From: Streptomyces sp. NBC_00247
GTDB taxonomy: Bacteria > Actinomycetota > Actinomycetes > Streptomycetales > Streptomycetaceae
Assembly (NCBI RefSeq): GCF_036188265.1
Contig: NZ_CP108093.1
Location: 4,918,001-4,982,000 of the forward strand
DNA: 64,000 nucleotides
Direction of reading: 5' to 3'
Made by a program: the position numbers and the translations under genes. Under the pieces are notes generated by a model, which was not told where the DNA came from, did not search any database, and worked only from the letters and a program-made list of their open reading frames with translations. Below, one piece after another: positions 7,538 to 17,706 of this stretch; the first letter of the stretch is position 1; every line of letters begins with the position of its first letter.

Positions 7538-8524
7538 ATGGCCACCAGAAGGAATCCCACCGACGACCCGCTCGCCCCTCTCACGCTCGCCGTGGGCCAG
7601 GAGGACCTCCTCCTCGACCGCGCCGTGCAGCAGGTGGTGGCGGCAGCCCGCGCCTCGGACGCCGACACCGACGTCCGCGATCTCGCCTCGGAGCAGTTGC
7701 AGCCCGGCACGCTCGCCGAGCTGACCAGCCCCTCCCTCTTCGCCGAGCGGAAGGTGGTGATCGTCCGCAACTCCCAGGACCTTTCCGCCGACACCGTCAA
7801 GGACGTCAAGGCGTACCTCGACTCCCCGGCGGAGGAGATCACCCTGGTGCTGCTCCACGCGGGAGGCGCCAAGGGCAAGGGCCTGCTGGACGCGGCGCGG
7901 AAGGCCGGAGCACGCGAGGTCGCCTGCCCGAAGACGACGAAGCCGGCCGAGCGGCTCACCTTCGTACGGTCGGAGTTCCGGGCGCTGGGCCGGTCCGCCA
8001 CCCCGGAGGCGTGCCAGTCGCTCGTGGACTCCATCGGCAGCGATCTGCGGGAGCTGGCGAGCGCCGTCTCGCAGTTGGTCGCGGACGTGGAGGGCACCAT
8101 CGACGAGGCCGTCGTCGGGCGGTACTACACGGGCCGCGCCGAGGCGTCCTCGTTCACCGTCGCGGACCGGGCGGTCGAAGGGCGGGCGGCCGAGGCGCTG
8201 GAGGCGCTGCGCTGGTCGCTGTCGACCGGGGTGGCCCCGGTCCTCATCACCAGCGCCCTCGCCCAAGGGGTCCGGGCCATCGGCAAGCTCTCCTCGGCCC
8301 GCGGCGGACGCCCCGCCGACCTCGCCCGCGAGCTGGGCATGCCCCCGTGGAAGATCGACCGGGTGCGCCAGCAGATGCGTGGCTGGACCCCGGACGGGGT
8401 CGCGGCGGCGACGCTGGCCGTGGCAGCCGCCGACGCGGGCGTCAAGGGCGGCGGGGACGACCCGGAGTACGCCCTGGAGAAGGCGGTCGTCGCCGTGGCA
8501 CGAGCGGCCCGCGCGGGCCGCTGA
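7538..8524 (+). CDS. holA: DNA polymerase III delta subunit
   Basis: A 328-residue clamp-loader delta subunit, ATG at 7538 (MATRRNPTDDPLAPLTLAVGQ). Family features include GQEDLLLDRAVQQVV at the N-terminus, the PSLFAERKVVIVRN beta-strand, and the C-terminal collar region (AEALEALRWSLSTGVAPVLI, then LGMPPWKIDRVRQQMRGW). It loads the beta clamp together with delta-prime and gamma/tau. Position next to rpsT and comEC is the usual bacterial context. Confidence 0.93.
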   Translation: MATRRNPTDDPLAPLTLAVGQEDLLLDRAVQQVVAAARASDADTDVRDLASEQLQPGTLAELTSPSLFAERKVVIVRNSQDLSADTVKDVKAYLDSPAEEITLVLLHAGGAKGKGLLDAARKAGAREVACPKTTKPAERLTFVRSEFRALGRSATPEACQSLVDSIGSDLRELASAVSQLVADVEGTIDEAVVGRYYTGRAEASSFTVADRAVEGRAAEALEALRWSLSTGVAPVLITSALAQGVRAIGKLSSARGGRPADLARELGMPPWKIDRVRQQMRGWTPDGVAAATLAVAAADAGVKGGGDDPEYALEKAVVAVARAARAGR

Positions 8525-8636
8525 GCACGGTCCGGGCCGCGCGGGCCGCCGAGCCCGGCCCCGAGACGCTCGTCACAAGACCCCGGCGCGCTCACGAGCC
8601 CCCGCCCGCGGGAGCCCGCACCGCCGGAGCCCCCGC

Positions 8637-8720
8637 CCGTACGGAGGCCGCCCCGCCCGGACGGAGAGCCCGCCCCGCCCGTACGGAGGCCGCCCCGCCC
8701 GGACGGAGAGCCCGCCCCGC
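8637..8720. repeat. Two tandem copies of a 42-bp GC-rich repeat
   Basis: Unit starts CCGTACGGAGGCCGCCCCGC; copies begin at 8637 and 8679 and are identical. It lies in the 374-bp gap between convergent holA and rpsT, just before the terminator hairpin. Apart from these two elements I see nothing else in the gap. Confidence 0.85.
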
Positions 8721-8729
8721 CCCACCCAC

Positions 8730-8778
8730 GGAAAGGCCCCGTACGTCGCCCTGGGGAGGGGACGTACGGGGCCTTTCC
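8730..8778. terminator. Strong bidirectional terminator, 18-bp perfect stem
   Basis: Arms GGAAAGGCCCCGTACGTC (8730-8747) and its exact complement (8761-8778) with a 13-nt loop. The outer AAAGG/CCTTT gives short A and U tracts for both directions. It separates holA from rpsT. Confidence 0.85.
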
Positions 8779-8898
8779 GTTCACGCATTGTGTGCCGCAC
8801 CCGCGTGGCGAACGCAGGTTCGGTGTGCGGCACGGGGTGCCGGTCAGGAGCGGGAGAGAGGGCCCGCTGCGTCCGTTCCGGCGATCACATCAGGGTGC

Positions 8899-9165
8899 TC
8901 AGGCGCTGAGGGAGGCAACCTTGGAGGCCAGGGCCGACTTCTTGTTGGCCGCGGCGTTCTTGTGGATGACACCCTTGGAGACGGCCTTGTCGAGCGCGCG
9001 GGAAGCGTCGCGAGCGGCCGTGGTGGCCTTCTCGACGTCACCGGCGACGGCAGCCTCACGGGCCTTGCGGATCGCGGTCTTGAGCGACGACTTGACGGCC
9101 TTGTTACGCAGGCGCGCCTTCTCGTTGGTCTTGTTCCGCTTGATCTGGGACTTGATGTTCGCCAC
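8899..9165 (-). CDS. rpsT: 30S ribosomal protein S20
   Basis: An 88-residue basic helical protein, MANIKSQIKRNKTNEKARLRN..., matching the whole length of the S20 family. S20 binds 16S rRNA early in 30S assembly. SD AAAAGG-type sequence lies upstream of the ATG. It is single and divergent from lepA, as in most actinobacteria. Confidence 0.97.
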   Translation of the reverse strand: MANIKSQIKRNKTNEKARLRNKAVKSSLKTAIRKAREAAVAGDVEKATTAARDASRALDKAVSKGVIHKNAAANKKSALASKVASLSA

Positions 9166-9265
9166 GAGAGAGCCTTTTCAGGTTCGTTGGATCTTCTGAG
9201 TGCGCCACGCCACTCCGGGGAGTCATCGGAGGAATCAGCCGAGGAGCCACGAGGCACAGCTGACC

Positions 9266-9295
9266 ACGTTACCAGTCACCCTCCTACCGGCCCAA
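9266..9295 (-). promoter_or_regulatory. Possible rpsT promoter
   Basis: On the minus strand TTGGGC (9295-9290) is followed after 18 bp by TAACGT (9271-9266), resembling a sigma-70-type -35/-10 pair about 100 bp upstream of rpsT. Read by eye only. Confidence 0.3.
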
Positions 9296-9404
9296 ACCCG
9301 TCGCCGGCCCGCAGGCGTGGGACGATGGAAGCTACGTATAGATCCGACCGACCCGACATCGACCCGAGACACGGCGTTCGGCGTCTCAAGAATCAGGACC
9401 CTGC

Positions 9405-11279
9405 GTGCCCGCGACTCCTACCAACGTGCCCGCGCCGAGCCGTACCGACCCGGCGCTGATCCGCAACTTCTGCATCATCGCGCACATCGACCACGGCAAG
9501 TCGACCCTTGCCGACCGGATGCTCCAGCTGACGGGCGTGGTCGACCAGCGGCAGATGCGCGCTCAGTACCTCGACCGGATGGACATCGAGCGCGAGCGCG
9601 GTATCACCATCAAGTCCCAGGCGGTCCGTCTGCCGTGGGCGCCCACCACGGCGGAGGGCAAGGGCAGCACCCACATCCTCAACATGATCGACACCCCCGG
9701 TCACGTGGACTTCACGTACGAGGTGTCGCGTTCGCTCGCCGCCTGCGAGGGCACGGTCCTGCTGGTCGACGCGGCCCAGGGCATCGAGGCGCAGACCCTG
9801 GCCAACCTGTACCTGGCCATGGAGAACGACCTCACCATCGTCCCGGTGCTGAACAAGATCGACCTTCCGGCGGCGCAGCCCGAGAAGTTCTCCGAGGAGC
9901 TGGCGAACCTCATCGGCTGCCAGCCGGAGGACGTCCTCAAGGTCTCCGCGAAGACCGGTGTCGGTGTGGAGGCGCTGCTGGACCGGGTGGTCCGGGACGT
10001 TCCGGCCCCCGTGGGCGTCGCGGACGCCCCCGCTCGCGCGATGATCTTCGACTCGGTCTACGACTCCTACCGGGGCGTCGTCACCTACGTCCGTGTGATC
10101 GACGGCCAGCTCAACAAGCGCGAGCGCATCCGGATGATGTCGACCGGTGCCACGCACGAGCTGCTGGAGATCGGTGTCTCCTCCCCGGAGATGACTCCGG
10201 CGGACGGTCTCGGCGTGGGCGAGGTCGGCTACCTCATCACCGGCGTGAAGGACGTCCGGCAGTCCAAGGTCGGTGACACGATCACCTCCCTGCACAACGG
10301 GGCGACCGAGGCGCTGGGCGGCTACAAGGACCCCAAGCCGATGGTGTTCTCCGGGCTGTACCCGCTGGACGGGTCGGACTATCCGGACCTGCGCGAGGCC
10401 CTGGACAAGCTCCAGCTCAACGACGCGGCCCTGGTCTACGAGCCGGAGACCTCCGCCGCTCTCGGCTTCGGCTTCCGCGTGGGCTTCCTCGGTCTGCTCC
10501 ACCTCGACGTGATCCGTGAGCGCCTGGAGCGCGAGTTCGGCCTTGACCTCATCGCCACCGCACCGAACGTGGTGTACCGCGTGACGATGGAGGACGGCAC
10601 CGAGCACATCGTCACCAACCCGAGCGAGTTCCCCGAGGGCAAGATCGACTCGGTGCACGAGCCGGTCGTCCGGGCCACCGTCCTCGCGCCCAGCGAGTTC
10701 ATCGGCGCGATCATGGAGCTCTGCCAGAACCGGCGCGGCACCCTGATCGGCATGGACTACCTCTCCGAGGACCGGGTGGAGATCCGCTACACCCTGCCGC
10801 TCGCGGAGATCGTCTTCGACTTCTTCGACCAGCTGAAGTCCAAGACCCGCGGGTACGCCTCGCTCGACTACGAGCCCACCGGCGAGGAGGCGGCGCAGCT
10901 CGTCAAGGTCGACATCCTGCTGCACGGCGACAAGGTCGACGCGTTCTCCGCCGTCACCCACAAGGACAAGGCGTACGCGTACGGCGTCCGGCTCGTCGCC
11001 AAGCTGCAGAAGCTCATCCCCCGGCAGAACTTCGAGGTGCCGATCCAGGCGGCCATCGGCTCCCGGGTCATCGCCCGTGAGACCGTCCGCGCCATCCGCA
11101 AGGACGTCCTCGCCAAGTGCTACGGCGGTGACATCTCCCGTAAGCGGAAGCTGCTGGAGAAGCAGAAGGAGGGCAAGAAGCGGATGAAGATGGTCGGCAA
11201 CGTCGAGGTGCCGCAGGACGCGTTCATCTCCGTCCTGTCCACCGACGAGTCCGGTGCCGAGGCCAAGGGCAAGAAGTAG
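9405..11279 (+). CDS. lepA: Elongation factor 4 (ribosome back-translocase)
   Basis: A 624-residue translational GTPase from GTG 9405. G1 is AHIDHGKSTL, switch-II is DTPGHVDFTYEVSRSLAACEG, NKID is at about residues 148-151, and the EF4-specific C-terminal domain ends DVLAKCYGGDISRKRKLLEKQKEGKKRMK, which identifies LepA rather than EF-G. It acts on stalled or mis-translocated ribosomes. The N-terminus has a short extra stretch (MPATPTNVPAPSRTD) typical of actinobacterial LepA. Confidence 0.97.
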   Translation: MPATPTNVPAPSRTDPALIRNFCIIAHIDHGKSTLADRMLQLTGVVDQRQMRAQYLDRMDIERERGITIKSQAVRLPWAPTTAEGKGSTHILNMIDTPGHVDFTYEVSRSLAACEGTVLLVDAAQGIEAQTLANLYLAMENDLTIVPVLNKIDLPAAQPEKFSEELANLIGCQPEDVLKVSAKTGVGVEALLDRVVRDVPAPVGVADAPARAMIFDSVYDSYRGVVTYVRVIDGQLNKRERIRMMSTGATHELLEIGVSSPEMTPADGLGVGEVGYLITGVKDVRQSKVGDTITSLHNGATEALGGYKDPKPMVFSGLYPLDGSDYPDLREALDKLQLNDAALVYEPETSAALGFGFRVGFLGLLHLDVIRERLEREFGLDLIATAPNVVYRVTMEDGTEHIVTNPSEFPEGKIDSVHEPVVRATVLAPSEFIGAIMELCQNRRGTLIGMDYLSEDRVEIRYTLPLAEIVFDFFDQLKSKTRGYASLDYEPTGEEAAQLVKVDILLHGDKVDAFSAVTHKDKAYAYGVRLVAKLQKLIPRQNFEVPIQAAIGSRVIARETVRAIRKDVLAKCYGGDISRKRKLLEKQKEGKKRMKMVGNVEVPQDAFISVLSTDESGAEAKGKK

Positions 11280-11286
11280 CCCCGCC

Positions 11287-11306
11287 CCGCGGCGAACCCG
11301 CCGCGG
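11287..11306 (+). terminator. Hairpin just after lepA
   Basis: CCGCGGCG-AACC-CGCCGCGG, 8-bp stem, 8 bp past the lepA stop. A second, larger hairpin follows at 11386. Confidence 0.55.
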
Positions 11307-11385
11307 CATCTCCGTAGGCCGCCTTCCGGCGCTCGTGGACACGTCCACCGGGCGCAGGGGTGAGGCGTTCGAGGCGTCACACGTT

Positions 11386-11427
11386 CGGGCCCCTGTTCCT
11401 CCGCACAGCGCGGAGGGCGGGGGCCCG
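11386..11427 (+). terminator. Second hairpin downstream of lepA
   Basis: Outer arms CGGGCCCC (11386-11393) and GGGGCCCG (11420-11427), with an inner CCTCCGC/GCGGAGG stem. Followed by TTCGTTA. Probably the main lepA terminator. Confidence 0.65.
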
Positions 11428-11685
11428 TTCGTTATCAACCGGCGGCCCGTGGCCTCTTACGCGAGGCCCGGGCGAGCTTTACCCTGATCACGGCTCGTCT
11501 AGTTACTCGCCAGTTAAACAAGCCGGTGGTGAGCCGGTCGTACAGGGCGGGAACAGCCGAGCGAGCGGGACGAGCAGGACGCGCGGTGGATCAGGATCAC
11601 GCGCAGAGCGGGAACGAGAAGCAAGCAGAGACAGCAGGATCACCAAGCGGCCGGTCGTAGTGATGCCGCAGGCCCGGAGGACGTC
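11428..11685 (+). promoter_or_regulatory. Leader/promoter region of the acyl-CoA ligase gene
   Basis: Contains an AT-richer dyad TTACT-CGCC-AGTTAA (11503-11517), similar in style to TetR-type fatty-acid regulator sites of actinobacteria, about 170 bp before the GTG start. The rest is purine-rich leader with no ORF. The operator identification is inference. Confidence 0.35.
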
Positions 11686-13578
<1,893 letters not shown>

Positions 13579-13597
13579 GGACGGGCGCGGGGCGGGC

Positions 13598-13722
13598 GGG
13601 GCGGTACGGCGACGGACGTGCCGGCTCCCCCGCCGTGTTCCGGGGCGGTACGGCGACGGTCGTGCCGCCCTCCGCCGTGTTCCGGCGCGGCGCGGGGCAG
13701 GTCCGGCGCGGGGCAGGTCCGG
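13598..13722. repeat. Two sets of short tandem duplications
   Basis: GGGGCGGTACGGCGACGG occurs at 13598 and 13642 (44-bp period, extending into CGTGCCG), and a 16-bp unit CGCGGGGCAGGTCCGG is duplicated at 13691-13706 and 13707-13722. They lie in the 387-bp gap upstream of the SpoIIE-type gene. No ORF is supported there. Confidence 0.8.
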
Positions 13723-13965
13723 CCGCGGCGGCCACCGGGCAGCCGTACTCCCGTGCGGCGCGGGTCCCACCTCGGCTTCTCGCCCCGCCGCCTCCTCGCG
13801 CTCCCTGGTCCCTACGTCATGCGCCCGCCGTGCGCCCCGGCGTGCGACCCGCGCGGCGGTGGCGTGTATTCATCCTCCCAGTTCGGTAACTCCGTGCGCC
13901 TGCGCACGGCCGGTCTGTCACTCTGTCGTTGTCGGCGGCGTTTCGAGATCCGGAGGAGCCGCACC

Positions 13966-16074
13966 GTGGGGCCAATTCCACTGCAACGGGCCACCATTCA
14001 CCGGCCGGGTGGCACCGACGCGGGCAGGGCGGGCGACCCCCCGCTCGTCAGCACGACCAGCCTGCCCGCGACACCCCAGTCCCCGTCCGGCGCCCGCAGG
14101 TTCGTCCGGGCCGTCCTCGCGGAGTGGGCCGGGCTCGGAGTGCCGGCCGCCGTGGGGTTCAGCGACCGGCTCGCCGATGACCTGGTGAACGTCACCAGCG
14201 AGCTGGTCACCAACGCCGTGGTGCACGCCGGGACCGTGGTCGACCTGCTGGTGCGCCTGGAACACGCGACCGATGAGGAACCCGCGGCCCTGGTCCTGGA
14301 GGTCACCGACCACCACCCGGCCCGCGCGACCGGCGAGGAGCCCGGAGACCGCGAGCCGGCCACCGGGGTCAAGGCGCTCCCCGGGGCGGGCACGCCCACC
14401 CCGCGCGCCGCCACCGCGGGCACCCCCGTCACGACGGCTCGTACGCGGGCCGCCGCCGGATCCACCACCGCGGCCCCCGCCGACCCGCAGCTGCGGGCCG
14501 GGGACCCGTACGGCCTGGCCGAATACGGCCGCGGACTCGACCTCGTCGCCGCGCTCTCCGTCGCCTGGGGCATCACCTACCGCACCGGGCACAAGACGGT
14601 CTGGGCCCGGCTCCCCGTGGACGACTGGGGCGCCTCCGCCCAAGCCCGCGCGGACACCCCCGTCGAGCACCGGATGGGCGCGGCCCCGGCCACGACGGCC
14701 GCCGGACATCCCGTCCACGTGCCCCCGCAGCCCTCCGCCGATCTCCTGGTCCCGGCTGCCCCGCCCGGGGCGCGCGACGACAGCGTCTGGGACCAGCAGG
14801 GCGCCCTCGCCTTCCTCGCGGAGGCGTCCGACCTGCTCACCGGGCAGCTGGACGAGGAACTCGTGGCGACGATAGCGGGCCGGATGCTCGTCCCCCGGCT
14901 CGTCGACTGGTGCGCGATCTGGCTGGACGAGGAGGGCACGGGGGCGCCGGGCGCCCCTCGCCTCACCCGTGTACGGCACGGCGACGAGTCCGGCGCGGGA
15001 CCGCTGGGCGGGGCGCTGGAGAACGAACCCTTCCGGCTGCCGGGCAGCGTCGGCCCGGGACCCGTACCGCTGCCCTGGCCGCCGGGCGGCCGGGAGCCGG
15101 GCGCCCACGACGGGGCCGCCCTCGCCTGCCGCATCACGGCCGGGGGCCGCACGCTCGGCACCGTGCTCGTCGGCCGCGACCACGAGTCCGGCGCCGAGAT
15201 GCCCGAGGCCGTGGTCCGGGTCGTGGAGGACTTCGTACGCCGCCTCGGCCAGGCGGTCGGGGCCGCCCGCGCCTACACCCGGCAGGCCACCATCAGCCGC
15301 ATCCTCCAGCGCGGACTGCTGCCCAACAAGGTCGCCGACATCCCCGGCATGAGCAGCGCCCTCGTCTACGAGCCGAGCGACGACGGCGTGGTCGGAGGCG
15401 ACTTCTACGACATCTTCCCGTGCCCGAAGGGCCGCTGGTGCTTCGTCCTCGGTGACGTCCAGGGCAGCGGCCCCGAGGCCGCCGTGGTGACCGGCCTGGC
15501 CCGGCCCTGGCTCCGGCTGCTGTCCCGCGAGGGTTTCGGCGTGGGCGAGGTCCTGGACCGGCTCAACCGGCTGCTGCTGGACGACGCCATGGAGGCCGCC
15601 GAGGCGGCCGCCCTGATGGTCGCGGCGGCGGGCGGGCAGCAGTTCACGGACGGCGGGCAGTCCCGCTTCCTCTCCCTGCTCTACGGCGAGGTGGTGCCGC
15701 TCCCCGGCGGCGGCGCCCGCTGCACGGTGGCGAGCGCCGGCCACCCGCTGCCGCTGCTGCTGCGGCCGGACGGCTCGGTGCGCCCGGTCGCCGAGCCGCA
15801 GGTGCTGCTCGGGGTGGTGGAGGACGTGGCGTACGAGAGCCAGACCTTCGACCTGGAACCGGGCGACAGCCTGCTCTGCGTCACCGACGGGGTCACCGAG
15901 CGGCGCTCCGGCTCCGCGCTCTTCGACGACGGCGACGGCCTGGCCCGCGCCCTCGCTCCCTGCGCGGGCCAGAGCGCGAGGGAGGTGGCGGAGTGCATCC
16001 GCCAGGCCGTGCACGGCTTCTCCGAGCTCCCGCCGGACGACGACGTGGCGCTGCTGGTACTGCGCGCGGACTGA
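13966..16074 (+). CDS. ATPase/GAF/SpoIIE-type PP2C phosphatase regulator
   Basis: A 702-residue protein from GTG 13966 (SD GGAGG, spacing 9). Three parts: an RsbW-like histidine-kinase-type ATPase domain (about 35-225, N-box VTSELVTNAVVHAG, then GLAEYGRGLDLVAALSVAWG) interrupted by a Pro/Ala/Thr-rich insert of about 60 residues; a GAF-like sensor region (about 270-440); and a SpoIIE PP2C domain (about 460-700, VGGDFYDIF, GDVQGSGPEAA, GDSLLCVTDGVTERRS, DDDVALLVL) with the metal-binding aspartates. Such fusions act in partner switching, dephosphorylating anti-anti-sigma factors and binding anti-sigma partners. The cognate partners are not in the window. Confidence 0.9.
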   Translation: MGPIPLQRATIHRPGGTDAGRAGDPPLVSTTSLPATPQSPSGARRFVRAVLAEWAGLGVPAAVGFSDRLADDLVNVTSELVTNAVVHAGTVVDLLVRLEHATDEEPAALVLEVTDHHPARATGEEPGDREPATGVKALPGAGTPTPRAATAGTPVTTARTRAAAGSTTAAPADPQLRAGDPYGLAEYGRGLDLVAALSVAWGITYRTGHKTVWARLPVDDWGASAQARADTPVEHRMGAAPATTAAGHPVHVPPQPSADLLVPAAPPGARDDSVWDQQGALAFLAEASDLLTGQLDEELVATIAGRMLVPRLVDWCAIWLDEEGTGAPGAPRLTRVRHGDESGAGPLGGALENEPFRLPGSVGPGPVPLPWPPGGREPGAHDGAALACRITAGGRTLGTVLVGRDHESGAEMPEAVVRVVEDFVRRLGQAVGAARAYTRQATISRILQRGLLPNKVADIPGMSSALVYEPSDDGVVGGDFYDIFPCPKGRWCFVLGDVQGSGPEAAVVTGLARPWLRLLSREGFGVGEVLDRLNRLLLDDAMEAAEAAALMVAAAGGQQFTDGGQSRFLSLLYGEVVPLPGGGARCTVASAGHPLPLLLRPDGSVRPVAEPQVLLGVVEDVAYESQTFDLEPGDSLLCVTDGVTERRSGSALFDDGDGLARALAPCAGQSAREVAECIRQAVHGFSELPPDDDVALLVLRAD

Positions 16075-16079
16075 GAGGT

Positions 16080-16106
16080 CCCGGCCGGGGAGGCGCCCCG
16101 GCCGGG
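16080..16106. terminator. Bidirectional hairpin terminator
   Basis: CCCGGCCGGGG-AGGCG-CCCCGGCCGGG, 11-bp stem, between convergent PP2C and MFS genes. Confidence 0.7.
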
Positions 16107-16137
16107 CGACCCGCCGAGGTGCCGCCGGCGGGGCCGC

Positions 16138-17607
16138 TCACTCCTGACCGGCCGGCTCCTCGGTGAGCCGGGAGTCGGAGAGGGTGAGCGCGCCGACCGC
16201 CGCGACCAGGCCGACGACGACCGCCAGCACGGCGTAGGTGATCCGCTCGCCGTGGAAGAACGACGCCACCAGGCCGTCGCTCCAGGTGCCCGCGGGGAGC
16301 TGGGTGGTGACCAGCGCCGCGATCAGGGTGCCGACCACGGCGGTGCCGATGCTGGTGCCGACCTCCTGGGCGGTGTCGTTGAGCGCCGTGCCGATCGACG
16401 TGCGGTTGGCGGGCATCGCGTCGACGAGCGCGATGGCGCAGATCGTCATGACGGTGCGCAGTCCGACGGTCATCACGACCATGCAGGCCGCGATGGCGAC
16501 GTAACCGTGGCTGACGCCCCAGGAGAGGCCGGCCAGCGAACCGGCCAGGCAGGCCGCGCCGACCAGGCAGGCGACGCGGTGGCCGAACCTGCTCGCGAGC
16601 CACTCGGAGAGCGGGGTCGCGACGATCATGGTCAGGATGAGCGGCAGGTTCGCGAGACCTGCCCGGACGGGGCTCCACCCGTACGCGTACTGGAAGTGGA
16701 GGATCAGCCCGAACATCACGGCGGCCATCGCGATGGCCGTGCCGATCTGAGCGATGGCCGCGCCGCGGACCACGCCGTTGCCGAAGAGCTTGAGGTCCAG
16801 CATGGGCGCCCGGCTGCGACGCTCGTGCGTCACGAAGGCGATGCCGGCGGCGACGGCGCCGAGGACCGAGGCGAGCGTGGCCGCGGAGAGCCAGCCGTGC
16901 TCGACGCCGCTGGTCAGCGCGTAGCAGGCGAGGCCGATGGTGGCGACGCTCAGCGCGGCGCCGGGCAGGTCGAGCTTGTCGCGGGTGAGGTCCTGCGGCC
17001 GGTCGGCCGGGACTCCGAGCCGGACTCCGACGGCCGCGATCAGCGCGATCGGGGCGTTGACGAGCAGCAGCCACTGCCACCGCGCGTGGGCCAGGGCGGT
17101 GCCGCCCAGCAGGGGGCCGAGGACGAAGCCGGACATGCCGACGACGATCATCAGCGTCATCGCGCGCATCCGCAGCGCCTTGTCGTCGAACAGCCGGAAG
17201 ACCAGCGAGTTCGTGATCGGCGCCATGGCCGCCGCGGCGATGCCCAGACCGGCCCGCAGGGTGATGAGCTGCCCGGCGGTGGTGACCGCGGCGACGCCCA
17301 GGCTCAACAGGCCGAACACCGCGAGGCCGACCAGCAGCACGCGGCGGCGTCCGAGCCGGTCGGCCATCGATCCCGCCGTCAGCAGCAGCCCGCCGAAGGT
17401 CAGGGAGTACGCGCCGGTGACCCACTGGAGCGCGGTCGTGCCGCTGCCGAGGTCGCGACCGATCGTGGGCAGCGCGATGGACAAAAGGGTGTTGTCGACC
17501 ATCTCGACGAAGAAGGCCAGGCAGAGCGCGGCCAGGGGTATCCAGGCCGCTCGCAGGGACGGATAGGTGCGCGACGCGTCGGGCGGCGCGGTGGCGGTCG
17601 TGGTCAT
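16138..17607 (-). CDS. MFS drug-type efflux transporter (14-TM, DHA2)
   Basis: A 489-residue membrane protein with about 14 hydrophobic segments. DHA2 signatures include FVEMVDNTLLSIALPTIGRDL in TM1, motif A GSMADRLGRRRVL, and motif C GFVLGPLLGGTALA. It probably exports a hydrophobic drug or metabolite by proton antiport. Divergent from the TetR gene at 17707 with shared operators, the classic arrangement of a repressor controlling its own efflux pump. Confidence 0.92.
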   Translation of the reverse strand: MTTTATAPPDASRTYPSLRAAWIPLAALCLAFFVEMVDNTLLSIALPTIGRDLGSGTTALQWVTGAYSLTFGGLLLTAGSMADRLGRRRVLLVGLAVFGLLSLGVAAVTTAGQLITLRAGLGIAAAAMAPITNSLVFRLFDDKALRMRAMTLMIVVGMSGFVLGPLLGGTALAHARWQWLLLVNAPIALIAAVGVRLGVPADRPQDLTRDKLDLPGAALSVATIGLACYALTSGVEHGWLSAATLASVLGAVAAGIAFVTHERRSRAPMLDLKLFGNGVVRGAAIAQIGTAIAMAAVMFGLILHFQYAYGWSPVRAGLANLPLILTMIVATPLSEWLASRFGHRVACLVGAACLAGSLAGLSWGVSHGYVAIAACMVVMTVGLRTVMTICAIALVDAMPANRTSIGTALNDTAQEVGTSIGTAVVGTLIAALVTTQLPAGTWSDGLVASFFHGERITYAVLAVVVGLVAAVGALTLSDSRLTEEPAGQE

Positions 17608-17639
17608 GACGGGCCTCCCCTCAGAACGCCGCTCACATC

Positions 17640-17687
17640 GAACGACGTTCTATCGAACGTTGTTCCAAGATAGAACCACGTTCGATA
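17640..17687. promoter_or_regulatory. TetR operator region: three GAAC-N3-GTTC sites
   Basis: GAACGACGTTC (17640-17650), GAACGTTGTTC (17655-17665) and GAACCACGTTC (17673-17683). The last two form a larger inverted repeat with 15-bp arms (17651-17665 and 17673-17687, 14 of 15 paired). They fill most of the interval between the MFS start and the TetR start, so binding would silence both promoters. Confidence 0.75.
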
Positions 17688-17706
17688 AGAAGCAAGCTGT
17701 GATTGG

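Noticed and set aside
6101..8266. Single 721-codon gene on the minus strand
   Set aside because: It is a fusion of the small gene at 6101-6346 with antisense of the hydrolase and holA; only its last 81 codons look like protein.
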